This document shows, piece by piece, positions 17,591 through 26,428 of a stretch of 62,720 nucleotides of DNA (position 1 is its first letter; every line of letters begins with the position of its first letter). The notes beneath the pieces are model-generated. The model made no database searches and was not told the DNA's origin. It saw only the letters and a list, made by a program, of their open reading frames with translations. The translations under genes were made by a program, and so were the position numbers. The stretch comes from Rhodospirillales bacterium (GTDB taxonomy: Bacteria; Pseudomonadota; Alphaproteobacteria; Kiloniellales; JACOMY01), in the NCBI GenBank assembly GCA_014324045.1, contig JACOMY010000019.1, positions 1 through 62,720 of the forward strand, written 5' to 3'.

Positions 17591-18208
17591 ATGGCTGTCC
17601 GCAACCCGGGAAAGCGTCTGATTGAGGCCGCGATGACCCTGGCGGCCGCCAAGCCTTGGCCGGAGATCGCCTATCGGGAAATCGCCGCCCAGGCCGGCGT
17701 GCCTTTGGCAGAGGCTTGGGCGGCCGCTCCCGGCCGGCAAGCTATCCTAGCTCACCTCTCGCACCTTGCCGACCGAGAGGTCTTGAAGGAGCCGGCAGCA
17801 CTGGAAGACGGCGATGCGCGTGATCGCGTGTTCGATGTGTTGATGCGCCGCTTCGATGCGCTCCGCCCCTATCGCTGCGGCCTGGCCTCGGTCGCACGCG
17901 GCCTCGCCAACGACCCCGGGGCGGCACTGGCCGGCGGCCGCAGCCTCTGCCGCTCCATGGAGGCCATGCTGGTGGCCGCTGGCGTCTCCGCCGAAGGCTG
18001 TGCCGGCTTCCTCAGAAGCAAGGGCCTCGTCGGCGTCTGGCTCGGCACCTTCCGGACTTTCCTGAAGGACGAGAGCGAAGACTTGGCTCCCACCATGGCC
18101 GCCCTCGATGTCCAATTACGCCGAGCGGAGCGGATAATGGGCTGGTTCGGGCGCAGGCGCAAGGCGCCGGGGCCGTCAGAGAAGCCGCCGGAAGGAGAGC
18201 CGGCATGA
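17591..18208 (+). CDS. TetR-family-like transcriptional regulator
   Basis: 205 aa. The N-terminal 50 residues (KRLIEAAMTLAAAKPWPEIA ... REIAAQAGVPLAEAWAAAPG) have the TetR helix-turn-helix spacing 'I-A-x-x-A-G-V'. The rest is an all-helical ligand-domain-like region with repeated Arg/Ala segments; the end is Lys/Pro-rich. Ligand unknown. The family also includes COQ9-like proteins with a similar start. ATG 17591 follows AAGGAGC. Its stop overlaps the csaA start by 4 bp, so the two are co-translated. Confidence 0.6.
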   Translation: MAVRNPGKRLIEAAMTLAAAKPWPEIAYREIAAQAGVPLAEAWAAAPGRQAILAHLSHLADREVLKEPAALEDGDARDRVFDVLMRRFDALRPYRCGLASVARGLANDPGAALAGGRSLCRSMEAMLVAAGVSAEGCAGFLRSKGLVGVWLGTFRTFLKDESEDLAPTMAALDVQLRRAERIMGWFGRRRKAPGPSEKPPEGEPA

Positions 18209-18561
18209 GCAACGCGCCGGCAAAAGAGACCATCTCCTTCGACGACTTCCTGAAGATAGACATCCGGGTCGGCAAGGTCCTGCGCGCCGAACCCTATCCG
18301 GAAGCGCGCAAGCCCGCTGTCAAGCTCTGGATCGACTTCGGGCCGGAGATCGGCGAACGCAAGTCCTCGGCTCAGATTACCCGCCACTACGCCCCTGAGA
18401 ACCTGGCCGGCCGCCAGGTCCTGGCCGTGGTGAACTTCCCGCCCCGGCAAATCGGTCAGTTTCGCTCCGAAGTCCTGGTGCTGGGCGTCCCCGACGCGGA
18501 GGGCGAAGTAGTGCTTCTCACCCCCGGTCAAGAGGTCCCCCTGGGCGGACAGCTGTATTGA
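18205..18561 (+). CDS. csaA: tRNA-binding protein CsaA
   Basis: 118 aa. The EMAP-II/OB-fold tRNA-binding domain spans the whole protein: FLKIDIRVGKVLRAEPYPEA near the N-terminus, KPAVKLWIDFG, KSSAQITRHY, and the C-terminal 'VLAVVNFPPRQIG ... EVLVLGVPD ... LLTPGQEVPLGGQLY' that is diagnostic of CsaA. Acts as a homodimer binding tRNA, with reported export-chaperone activity in Bacillus. Overlaps the regulator gene upstream (ATGA). Confidence 0.92.
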   Translation: MSNAPAKETISFDDFLKIDIRVGKVLRAEPYPEARKPAVKLWIDFGPEIGERKSSAQITRHYAPENLAGRQVLAVVNFPPRQIGQFRSEVLVLGVPDAEGEVVLLTPGQEVPLGGQLY

Positions 18562-18639
18562 CGGGATCTCGACGCATTAATCGGGAATCTCCTACCGACA
18601 GCCCTGCTTTGATAACCTGCCCTTCGACAATCAACTGTA

Positions 18640-19190
18640 CGATCTTGACAGGTCGGGCCGTGGACGTGAATGCAGGTCTCCTTGCTACTGTAAACCGCCG
18701 CGCCTGTCGCAGGAGGGGCAAGAAATCCATCAGTTTTATAGTTTCTCCTCCTTCGCCGAGCAGATACTCGGCCACGAACATGCCTTGGTAAGGATCCGCC
18801 GGACATGCCGCTGGACCGTGCGGCGCTGATCGGTTACGCGGTGACCACGAGCTTCGGGGCAGTCATCAACAGCATTGGCGTCGCAGCCGGCGAAACCATT
18901 GCTGTGATCGGTTATGGTGGCGTCGATCTCTCCGCCATCAACGGCGCGGCCATTGCCGGCGCCGGACCCATCGTTGCCGTTGACATCAGCGCCGAGAAGC
19001 TGGCCACCGTCCAGCAGTTCGGTGCCACCGACTGCGTGGATTCCTCGACAACAGATCCCATGTAGGCGCGGTGCGAGAGTTGACCTTCGGCGGCCCCTGG
19101 TGCATGCCTTCAAGGCTTTGGCGCGTGTCGGGGGCCATGCCGCAGAGGTGCCAATCGACTCGACTGCGGTTCGAGCACAGCGCTGTGCAG
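18640..19190 (+). pseudogene. zinc-type alcohol dehydrogenase, frameshifted remnant
   Basis: Homology to medium-chain alcohol dehydrogenases runs through several frames. First KPPRLSQEGQEIHQF, FAEQILGHEHALVRIR; then, after a frame change near 18798, MPLDRAALIGYAVTTSFGAV, a Rossmann motif AVIGYGGVDLSAINGAAIAG (canonical GxGGVG damaged to GYGGVD), VAVDISAEKLATVQQFGATD; then a stop at 19063-19065, and VRELTFGG in yet another frame. The N-terminal catalytic part and the C-terminus are missing or unreadable. No intact reading is possible, so a dead gene. Confidence 0.8.
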
Positions 19191-19669
19191 CCGGGGGAAA
19201 GGGACGGGCGGAAGCCCCAGAGATCGGCCGTTCGCGCAGCGGAGGGACCACACTGTCGGACCCAGCGCCTTCTTGATGGTAGGCGGCCCTGCCGACGGAC
19301 TACCACGTCGTTGACTGCCGGGCAGACGAGGTCCTGCCGGAAAGCATGCTTCCCGACTTTCCTCTATCGACAGAGCAATGCTATCGAGTTTATGTAAAGG
19401 TAGAAAATTTGATAGTGCACTGTTCGTAGTGACGTTGGTCACCGATCTGCTGTTCATTACCTTAATTAAAATCGATGACAACTTTTTAGGTCCCCTATTA
19501 GGACCGTCTCACAGCCGAAAGGGGGTTGAATCGATCTTACAGAGGCAGGGCCTCTACCGACGCCACATCGGCCGGCCCGGTGCAATCGAGCCAGCTTTGC
19601 CGCCTGCCGGATTGTCAAGCAGCTGTGGCTTCGTTGCAATGGGCCGGTAACAGGCAAGGGAGGCAGGAC
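19191..19669. other. region between ADH remnant and livG, nothing firm
   Basis: Probably more decayed ADH sequence at its left end. Around 19380-19500 it becomes visibly AT-richer. It should contain the livG promoter, but I cannot pick -35/-10 boxes with confidence. No RNA gene seen. Confidence 0.3.
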
Positions 19670-20467
19670 ATGGCGTTGCTGGAGGTTCGTGGGGTGACCC
19701 GGCGGTTCGGCGGACTCTTGGCGGTAAACGATCTCTCCCTCACGGTCGAGGCTGGATCGATCCACGGCCTGATCGGCCCGAACGGAGCCGGCAAGACCAC
19801 CACCTTCAACATCATCAGCGGCTTCTACACCCCGTCAGCCGGGCAGGTGCTCTACGGCGGGCAGGACATCTCCGGCCTGCCGACCCATCGAATCGCCGCG
19901 CTGGGTGTGGTCCGTACCTTTCAAGGGACCACCCTGGTGCAGCCCTTTAGCGTCTACGACAACGTGCTGCTGGGCTGTCACTTGACGGCGCGGGCATCGC
20001 TGCTGTCCGGCGTTATGGGCAGCGACCGGGCCAAGCGCAAGGCGGCCGCGGCGCAGACCGAAGAGGCTTTGCGGTTGTTCGATCTCTGGGACCGGCGTGG
20101 GGAGTTGGCCGGCAACCTGCCGCACGGTCTGCAGCGGGCGCTGGGTATGGCCGTGGCCATGGCGGCCAAGCCGAAGCTCTTGCTGTTGGACGAACCCTTC
20201 ACCGGCATGAACCCGGAGGAGACCCGGCGCATGATGGAACTGATGCGCCGTCTGAAACAGCTGGGCGTTACCTTGCTGCTGGTCGAGCACGACATGCAGG
20301 CCGTCATGGGTCTATGCGAGCGCATCACCGTCATGAATTTCGGCTCGCTGCTGGCCGAGGGCGAACCGGAGGAGATCCGCGAGAACCCCGAGGTGGTGGC
20401 AGCCTACCTAGGCGCCGCCGACTTCGGCATCGACAAGGCTCTGGCGGGAGAGACCCATGCTGCTTGA
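19670..20467 (+). CDS. livG: branched-chain amino acid-type ABC transporter ATP-binding protein LivG
   Basis: 265 aa from ATG 19670, preceded by GGGAGGCAGGAC; the frame extends further upstream but without protein character. Walker A GPNGAGKTT, the LivG-specific loop 'SGFYTPSAGQVLYGGQDISGLP' and VVRTFQGTTLVQPFSVYDNV, a signature NLPHGLQRALGMA (degenerate, as usual in LivG) and Walker B LLLLDEPFTGMNPEE with VEHDMQAVMGLC. The C-terminal extension follows the HAAT type. Overlaps livF by 11 bases. Works with livF here and the converging livM-livH-livJ group. Confidence 0.92.
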   Translation: MALLEVRGVTRRFGGLLAVNDLSLTVEAGSIHGLIGPNGAGKTTTFNIISGFYTPSAGQVLYGGQDISGLPTHRIAALGVVRTFQGTTLVQPFSVYDNVLLGCHLTARASLLSGVMGSDRAKRKAAAAQTEEALRLFDLWDRRGELAGNLPHGLQRALGMAVAMAAKPKLLLLDEPFTGMNPEETRRMMELMRRLKQLGVTLLLVEHDMQAVMGLCERITVMNFGSLLAEGEPEEIRENPEVVAAYLGAADFGIDKALAGETHAA

Positions 20468-21164
20468 GATCAAGGAGGTCTGCGTTCACTACGGCAAGGT
20501 CGAGGCCCTGAAGGGCATCAGCCTCTCGATCGCCGGGGCCAGCACCATCACCATCATCGGCGCCAACGGGGCCGGCAAAACCACCACACTGCGCGCCGTC
20601 TCCGGCCTGGTGCCGCTGTCGTCGGGAGAGATCCGTTTCCAAGGCGAACGCATTGACCGCTTGCCTCCGGAAAAGCGGGTAGGCGCCGGCATCGCCCAGG
20701 TACCGGAAGGGCGCCGCTGCTTTCCCGAGTTGACGGTACAGGAAAACCTGCTGGTCGGCGCCTTCTTGCGCTCCGACAAGGCTGGCGTCATGCGCGATCT
20801 AGAGCAGGTCTTCAGCCGCTTCCCACGGCTGAAGGAACGCCGTAACCAAATGGCCAAGACCCTGTCGGGCGGCGAACAACAGATGCTGGCGATCGGACGT
20901 GCGCTCATGTCCGGGCCACAGCTCCTGCTGCTGGACGAGCCCTCCATGGGCCTCTCGCCGGTGATGGTGCAGAAGATCGCGCGTATCCTGCTCGACATCC
21001 AGCGCCAGGGCATTCCGGTGGTCTTGGTCGAGCAGAACGCCGAACTGGCCTTGCGTCTGGCCGACCGAGCCTACGTGCTGGAAACCGGCTCGGTGGTGCT
21101 GGAGGGTGCCGCGCACGAGCTACACGAGAACGACCACGTCCGCCGCGCCTACCTGGGCGGCTAG
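20457..21164 (+). CDS. livF: branched-chain amino acid-type ABC transporter ATP-binding protein LivF
   Basis: 235 aa, the standard LivF length. Walker A GANGAGKTT, 'GIAQVPEGRRCFPELTVQENL' (the LivF hallmark VPEGR.FP.LTV.ENL), signature TLSGGEQQMLAIGRALM, Walker B LLLLDEPSMGLSPVMV and the H-loop VVLVEQNAELAL. Heterodimer partner of LivG; its start lies inside the livG 3' end, so translation is coupled. Confidence 0.94.
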   Translation: MLLEIKEVCVHYGKVEALKGISLSIAGASTITIIGANGAGKTTTLRAVSGLVPLSSGEIRFQGERIDRLPPEKRVGAGIAQVPEGRRCFPELTVQENLLVGAFLRSDKAGVMRDLEQVFSRFPRLKERRNQMAKTLSGGEQQMLAIGRALMSGPQLLLLDEPSMGLSPVMVQKIARILLDIQRQGIPVVLVEQNAELALRLADRAYVLETGSVVLEGAAHELHENDHVRRAYLGG

Positions 21165-21258
21165 ACCAAGCGGCTATAGTGGGCGTTTCGAATCGCGCGT
21201 GCAGCCGGACGAATCGCCCCCTTCTCAAACGCCGCGCAAACGGGATAGATTGCTCCAC

Positions 21259-21819
21259 ATGAGTGAAAATTTCGATTTCGATCCCTGCCTCATGGAACGT
21301 GCCGGCTGGAGCCCGGACGAGTGCTACTGGGAGGAGCTCTCGGAGGAGGCTCTGTCGGTGCCGCAGGGTGAGGCCCTGCCCTATTGGCGCGAGGCTGCGC
21401 AGGCCGCCAAGCTGCACCTAGAGCCCGACGACGCCCGCCAGGGGACCAGCCTCGCCAACCTGGCCCTTGCCGCAGCGCTCGACGGGCAGATCCACGCTTC
21501 CAAGGTACTGCTGCAGGAGGCACTGATCCGCTGGCAGCGGGCCGCCAGCTGGGTCGCCAACCTGCAGCCTGAGCGCCGCGCGCGCTCGTCCCTCTTCCAC
21601 TTCAGGCTGCTGCGCAAGCACGAGGGGGCCTACGACCGCTGGAGCCAAGATCGTTTCGCTGCACTTTATGCAGAGGGCGGCGTGGCCCTGCAGGATCGCA
21701 TCGCAGGCCGCTATCGCCGCCCCAATGCCTACCAGGCCTGGATCGAGATCAAGCCCAAGGGCTTCAACGACGCACGGCGATTGCTGGGGGCGGTCTACCT
21801 GATTGCCCCGGCCCAGTGA
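21259..21819 (+). CDS. hypothetical protein, helical, between the two liv halves
   Basis: 186 aa from ATG 21259 (MSENFDFDPCLMERAGWSPD). Soluble and acidic at the start. The middle (YWREAAQAAKLHLEPDDARQ ... SLANLALAAALDGQIHASKVLLQEALIRWQRAASWV) looks like two to three TPR-like helical hairpins. The C-terminal half is rich in Arg/Tyr with RYRRPNAYQAWIEIKPKGFNDARRLLGAVYLIAP. I know no named family. About 95 bases after livF on the same strand, so probably co-transcribed. Confidence 0.6.
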   Translation: MSENFDFDPCLMERAGWSPDECYWEELSEEALSVPQGEALPYWREAAQAAKLHLEPDDARQGTSLANLALAAALDGQIHASKVLLQEALIRWQRAASWVANLQPERRARSSLFHFRLLRKHEGAYDRWSQDRFAALYAEGGVALQDRIAGRYRRPNAYQAWIEIKPKGFNDARRLLGAVYLIAPAQ

Positions 21820-22192
21820 CCGGCTCTTCCGTTCATGGAACGAACCTGAAAATCGAGAGGGCTTGTCCAAGCCTGCACGGCAGCGCTATTCTCAAGCGAA
21901 CGATAAGGACCTTGGTACATGGTAACGGCAAGGACCGCGCGATGGAGCTTCGCAGCCGGTCCCCGCCCTTGAGAAGGCCGAAAACACCGAGGTCCCGGGA
22001 ATACCGAGGTCGAAGACAGACCCTATATCGGCTTCCTGAAGATCGGCAGGCATTTCGGCGCGGCGATCGCCGTGGACCTGTGGTAGCCGGATAGTCTGCG
22101 TATCGGTGAACGAGGGTGCGAAGATCCGGCCGCCGCAGATGGTAGCTATGCGAAGAGCTGCCAAAAAGGAAGCAACGGTGGAGGCAACATCA
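21820..22192. other. convergent intergenic region with possible TbpB-like scraps
   Basis: 373 bases between the 186-aa gene and the livM stop. No intact gene seen. A stretch near 22130-22180 (AADGSYAKS..., then GGGNI) resembles the TbpB-like C-terminus at the window start, and GGTAACGGCAAGG near 21919 also occurs near 4520. This suggests decayed copies. Confidence 0.3.
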
Positions 22193-23155
22193 CTATCCCC
22201 AGATCCTGGCACGTGCCTTCTCTACAAGGCTCTCCAGCCCCTGCGGCAGAAAGAGGATGGCCAGAATCAAGATGCCGCCCAGGAAGAGCGGCCGGGCCTG
22301 ATCCACCCCCAGCGAGCGCAGCACCAGCTCGTTGACGAGGGTCAGCACGACCAGACCCAGGATCGGGCCGTAGAAAGTTGCGGTGCCGCCGACAATGACC
22401 CAGACCAGCACGTCCACCATACGGCTGACCTCGAAGGCGTTGGGGCTGATAGTGCCGAGATAGTGGGCGAGCAATCCACCGGCGAGCCCGGCGAAGGCCG
22501 AGGCGGCGACCAGCGCAGTGGTGCGATAGCCGCGCGCATCGACAGCGACGCTCTCCGCCAGCTTGTCCTGCCAGTGCAGCGCGTGGAAGACCAAGCCGTG
22601 GCGCGATCGCTCGATGCGCCAAAGCACGAAGAGCGAGGCGGCGACGATGCCCAGCGCCAGGTAGTAGTAGTTGGCCGCACTCCACCAGGCGATCTTGTAG
22701 CCGAAAAGTTGCCAATCTTCCCAGCCGGGGATCGAGCGGATGCCCTTGGGACCGCCGAAGATGGGCCGCAGTTCCGACAGGCGCCAAGCCAAGCGGATCA
22801 CCTCGCCGGCAGCAAAGGAGCCAATCAGGAAGTAGAAGCCCTGCATGCGGAGCAGCGGGAAGCTTAGGATGTAAGCTACCAGCCCGGCAACCGCGGCCCC
22901 CAACGGCAGCGCCACCGGCACCGGCAGGCCCAGCCGCTTGGCGATCAAGGCCGAGGCATAGGCGCCGACGCCCATCATCACGACATGGGCCAAGGACCAC
23001 TCGCCGGTCAGGGTCATGAGACGATAGCTGCAAACCAGCAGCGCGTTGATCAGGAGGAAGACGGCCAACTCGCGTTGTTCGGCGGAGGCGGCGAGATGCG
23101 GCAAGGCCAGCAGCACGGCGGCAACGGCGAGCGCGAAGAGCATGCGTCCGGCCAC
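22193..23155 (-). CDS. livM: branched-chain amino acid-type ABC permease LivM
   Basis: 320 aa, GTG start at 23155 three bases after the livH stop. About nine to ten hydrophobic segments. The family motifs 'TGEWSLAHVVMMGVGAYASALIAK' and 'GPKGIRSIPG' are clear, and the EAA-like loop is in SVAVDARGYRTTALVAASAFAGLAGGLLAHY. Near the end: VIVGGTATFYGPILGLVVLT. Pairs with LivH to form the inner-membrane channel. Confidence 0.9.
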   Translation of the reverse strand: MAGRMLFALAVAAVLLALPHLAASAEQRELAVFLLINALLVCSYRLMTLTGEWSLAHVVMMGVGAYASALIAKRLGLPVPVALPLGAAVAGLVAYILSFPLLRMQGFYFLIGSFAAGEVIRLAWRLSELRPIFGGPKGIRSIPGWEDWQLFGYKIAWWSAANYYYLALGIVAASLFVLWRIERSRHGLVFHALHWQDKLAESVAVDARGYRTTALVAASAFAGLAGGLLAHYLGTISPNAFEVSRMVDVLVWVIVGGTATFYGPILGLVVLTLVNELVLRSLGVDQARPLFLGGILILAILFLPQGLESLVEKARARIWG

Positions 23156-23158
23156 GGC

Positions 23159-24034
23159 TCAGGCCCTGTCCTTGACGCCGAACAGGCCGGCCGGCTTCAC
23201 CACCAGCACGATCAGCATCAACAAGAGCCCGACGATGTCAGCCATGACCCCGTTCCAGTAGGTGGTGACGAAGGTCTGCACCAGGGCATAGAGCACCGCC
23301 GCGATCACGGCGCCGCCCAGACTGCCGATGCCGCCGACGATGATGACGATGAAGGCCGCGACGATGATGCCATGGCCCATGTGCGGCTCCGGCTCTACCA
23401 GCGGCGCGGTCAGCGCCCCGGCCACACCGGCCATGCCGGCGCCGATGAACATGGCCAGCCTGGCCGTCTGGTTCATCGAGATGCCCTGCAGCGCGGCGGC
23501 CTCCGGATCCTGCGCGCAGGCCCTAAGCGCCCAGCCGAACTTGCTGCGCTTGAGGAAGATCCAGAGCGCGGTCAGCAGGCCCACGGCGACCAGAATCACA
23601 TAGACCCGCGTCCAAGGCAGCGTGACGCCCGGCAGCAGGGTCAGAATTTCTTGCGTCGGCGCCACCACCGGCTTCTTCTTGGTGCCGAATTCCAAGGCCG
23701 CGGCAGCCTGCAGACAGAGCAGCAGGCCGATCGAGGCAATGAGGCCGCCCAAGGGATTGTCCCGCAAGGGTCTGAAGAGCCCACGCTCGATCAACAAACC
23801 GAAGGCGCCGACCAAGACCAGGCCGAGGGCCACGGCAACGAGGAAGCTCATCTGCTGCTCGGAGTAGAAATAGAAGGTGGCGTAGGCGCCCAGCATGTAG
23901 AGTTCGCCGTGGGCAAAGTTGACGATGCCCATCACGCCGAAGATGAGAACCAGGCCAACCGCAACTAGTGCCAGGTAGCTGGCGGCATAGGCGGCATTGG
24001 CGAAGGTTTGAAGTATCAGCTCCAAGGATCTCAC
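23159..24034 (-). CDS. livH: branched-chain amino acid-type ABC permease LivH
   Basis: 291 aa with the GTG at 24034 (VRSLELILQTFANAAYAASY), which fits the usual 290-residue LivH; an ATG 60 codons further upstream gives a non-hydrophobic extension and was rejected. Signatures: GIVNFAHGELYMLGAYA, RPLRDNPLGGLIASIGL, 'RACAQDPEAAALQGISMNQTARL' (cytoplasmic EAA-like loop) and the final 'VGGIGSLGGAVIAAVLYALVQT'. Follows livJ by about 107 bases. Confidence 0.9.
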   Translation of the reverse strand: MRSLELILQTFANAAYAASYLALVAVGLVLIFGVMGIVNFAHGELYMLGAYATFYFYSEQQMSFLVAVALGLVLVGAFGLLIERGLFRPLRDNPLGGLIASIGLLLCLQAAAALEFGTKKKPVVAPTQEILTLLPGVTLPWTRVYVILVAVGLLTALWIFLKRSKFGWALRACAQDPEAAALQGISMNQTARLAMFIGAGMAGVAGALTAPLVEPEPHMGHGIIVAAFIVIIVGGIGSLGGAVIAAVLYALVQTFVTTYWNGVMADIVGLLLMLIVLVVKPAGLFGVKDRA

Positions 24035-24141
24035 ACCGAATGGTCCGGCGAAGCCGCTGACGACGGTCGGAACCGGTCCGAAGACCGATGTGTAAGGGAC
24101 AGGGAGGGAAGCCGCGGCCTCCCCCAAGGCAGCGCGGGTGA

Positions 24142-25446
24142 TCAGATGCGCTGGTAGTACATCTCGCCCATGGCCTCCATGTGCTTGATCAGCAGGTCCT
24201 TGTGCCGATCCCACCAGGCCGGGATCGAGCGGAATTCCTGGATCCGGGCGACGCCGTCGTCAATCGCCACCACCGGCCAGTTGCCGACCAGGGCATTGTC
24301 GATGCCGAACAGCTCCTTGCCCCACCAGCGGGCTTCGCCGAAGCATTGGGCGCCGGTGCCGGTACCCTTCATTGCCGCCAAGACCGCCTCCGGCTCTGCG
24401 GAGTTGGCGGATTCGGCGGCTGCCTTCCAGAGATCCATGATGGAGGCATATTCCCAAGAGACCGCGCCCCACTCGCCAGGAAAGCGCCGGTTATACTCGT
24501 TATAGAAACCGCCCGGATCCTGGAAATTGATCTGGGGATTGTTCATCTTGGGATCGTCGAAATCCGGGAATTGGAAGATCACACCCTCCATGAACTCCTT
24601 CGATGTCTTGGCGACGACCTGATCGTAGAAATCCATCGTGCAGGAGAGGATCTGCCCCTTGTAGCCTTGCAGGAATGCCTGCTCGCAGAGCGGATGGACA
24701 TAGTCGGTGTAGGCTGTGTCCAGGCAGATAATGTCAGGGTCGGAGGCCATCATCCGGGTCATGATGGGCGCGAAATCGGTGGTGGAGATGTCGAAAAACA
24801 GCGGCTCTTCGATCACATCGATTCCGGCGGCCTCGAAGGCAGCCAGGTAGGTCGCAACCGAAGGCCGGCCCAGCGCATCGTCCTGGGCGCAGATCATTGC
24901 CGTCTTGAGATCCGGCTTGTTCTCGCCGAGCCAAGCCACTCCAGTGACGTTGTAGATGGGGTGCACCTCGGCCGGTGCGATCAGTAAGGGTGTCTCCGGC
25001 GTCAGGTCGGAGGGCAGCAGGGTCGAGACCAGCATGCCGGTGCGGTTGGAGATATCAACCACCGGCGGCATGGTATCGCCGCCCAGCATCATGATGAACT
25101 TGACGCCGTCGTCCTCGATCAGCTTCTGGGCGCCGGTGCGCGCCTTGGCGGCCGAATACTCGTTATCGAAGGCGACAAACTCAACCGGGTGCCGCCTGCC
25201 GTCGATGATGACGCCGCCATTGGCATTCACCCGTTCGGCCCAGATCTGACAGCCGTAAAGGCCGGGGGCGCCCCAAGCCGCAACGTCGCCGGTCAGCGGC
25301 GCCAGGAAGCCGATCTTGATGGCCTCGCCTTCGGCGCGGACCGGACCGGCCAGACCGATGCCGGCCCCGGCCAGCGCCGCACCCGTGGCAGTGCTTTGAA
25401 TGAAACGGCGACGACTGAGCCGCCGTTTGATCAGTTCGATAGACAT
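24142..25446 (-). CDS. ABC substrate-binding protein, HAAT/LivJ (urea/amide-type) family
   Basis: 434 aa. Tat signal: KRRLSRRRFIQSTATGAAL with twin Arg, cleavage likely after GPVRA. The mature protein has the periplasmic-binding type I pattern: AIKIGFLAPLTGDVAAWG, GVIIDGRRHPVEFVAFDNEY, FIMMLGGDTMPPVVDIS. At 434 aa it is longer than LivJ/LivK and nearer to HAAT proteins for urea, short-chain amides or aromatic acids. Ligand not determinable by eye. Heads the livJ-livH-livM group; the ATPases are on the opposite strand 4 kb away. Confidence 0.85.
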   Translation of the reverse strand: MSIELIKRRLSRRRFIQSTATGAALAGAGIGLAGPVRAEGEAIKIGFLAPLTGDVAAWGAPGLYGCQIWAERVNANGGVIIDGRRHPVEFVAFDNEYSAAKARTGAQKLIEDDGVKFIMMLGGDTMPPVVDISNRTGMLVSTLLPSDLTPETPLLIAPAEVHPIYNVTGVAWLGENKPDLKTAMICAQDDALGRPSVATYLAAFEAAGIDVIEEPLFFDISTTDFAPIMTRMMASDPDIICLDTAYTDYVHPLCEQAFLQGYKGQILSCTMDFYDQVVAKTSKEFMEGVIFQFPDFDDPKMNNPQINFQDPGGFYNEYNRRFPGEWGAVSWEYASIMDLWKAAAESANSAEPEAVLAAMKGTGTGAQCFGEARWWGKELFGIDNALVGNWPVVAIDDGVARIQEFRSIPAWWDRHKDLLIKHMEAMGEMYYQRI

Positions 25447-25639
25447 AGCGTTTCCGATCTCCCCATTAACGGGTTCTTGGCGGAGACCAACCCCACCGGA
25501 CCCTACTTTACGCGCCTCTGTCCTTGTTGTCGCCAGACGGTCCAGGCCGCTTTTCCGGCCCTGCCCTTATCGGACCCTCGAAACCTTAGCGGAGGTCTCG
25601 CCCCGCCTTCAATAGCGATCTCCAGCATCGGTGCATCGT

Positions 25640-25745
25640 TGATTCAAAAAAGAACGCCGTCTACATAAAAATAAAACAGATACTTTTTACACTCTATTTT
25701 TGTTTGTATATTGACAAAGTAAAAAATAGGAAATTAAATACAGTC
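25640..25745. other. AT-rich intergenic patch
   Basis: A conspicuously A/T-rich patch (runs such as ATAAAAATAAAACAG and CTATTTTTGTTTG) between the nuclease stop and livJ, in otherwise GC-rich DNA. It marks the boundary of the restriction-modification insertion. A TTGACA lies inside, but no clear gene is driven by it. Confidence 0.45.
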
Positions 25746-26425
25746 CTAGCCAAGCAAGTCACGCAGTTGATCGCGGATCGAATCGATCTTGATCAACTCC
25801 GACAAGAAGAAATTCACGTTATCGGCCCCATCGGCGCGACGGGCTTTTACTATGGCGTCATAGTCGATTTCCAACAGCTGGCAGAACTCCCGCCCTGTCA
25901 TCGCCTCTTCGAGGGTAATACGACGCTTAAAGCCGTCCCATATTGCCTGCCTATTGTCTTGATTGAAGGCACAGAAGTGCGCCCGGAACCGATATTGGAT
26001 GTGCTGAGCGTTGCGCTCGATAAACCCCTGCATCGCTTGCCGCTCTGCGCTGGCTTTCTTGGTGTCGAACACATGACCGTCTTTCAACTCGATGATGTGA
26101 CAGGCCTGCACAGCCTCACGCCGCTTGAAGACCATGAAATCCGGCCTGGAACCGGCGAAGTCGAGCCTTTGGCTCCGCCCGATCTCACGCTTGTGGGCAA
26201 GCAGCACCCCCTCGGACATGATCTCCTGCTGGAGGAATGCGTCCAGATCGGCGATGTTGGGGACCGCGGCGGAGATTATCATCTCAAGCTCCGATCCCGA
26301 CGATATGACGGCGGATTGGACCTTGCTGGCCAGTTCGCCCCCAGTTCGCCCAGTGACTCATTGTCAAACAAACGCGCGTATGAACCGGACGTGTTCCTGG
26401 GCCTAGCATCCCGCAAGCGAGCCAT
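25746..26425 (-). pseudogene. type II restriction endonuclease, broken by an 11-bp tandem duplication
   Basis: The gene starts at ATG 26425, three bases after the methyltransferase stop: MARLRDARPRNTSGSYARLF, then DNESLGEL. The plus-strand unit CCAGTTCGCCC then occurs twice in tandem (26330-26340, 26341-26351). The extra 11 bases shift the frame; removing one copy restores SLGELASKVQSAVISSGSEL and a 222-aa protein. The downstream frame (from ATG 26282, 178 aa) is otherwise intact and holds a PD-(D/E)xK-like site: SRPDFMVFKRRE ... HIIELKDGH (PD 91-92, ELK 109-111 in the restored protein). Adjacent to its methyltransferase, so a type II R-M pair. As sequenced the full-length nuclease cannot be made; the short form lacks about 44 N-terminal residues. 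Confidence 0.85.
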
Positions 26426-26428
26426 GGG

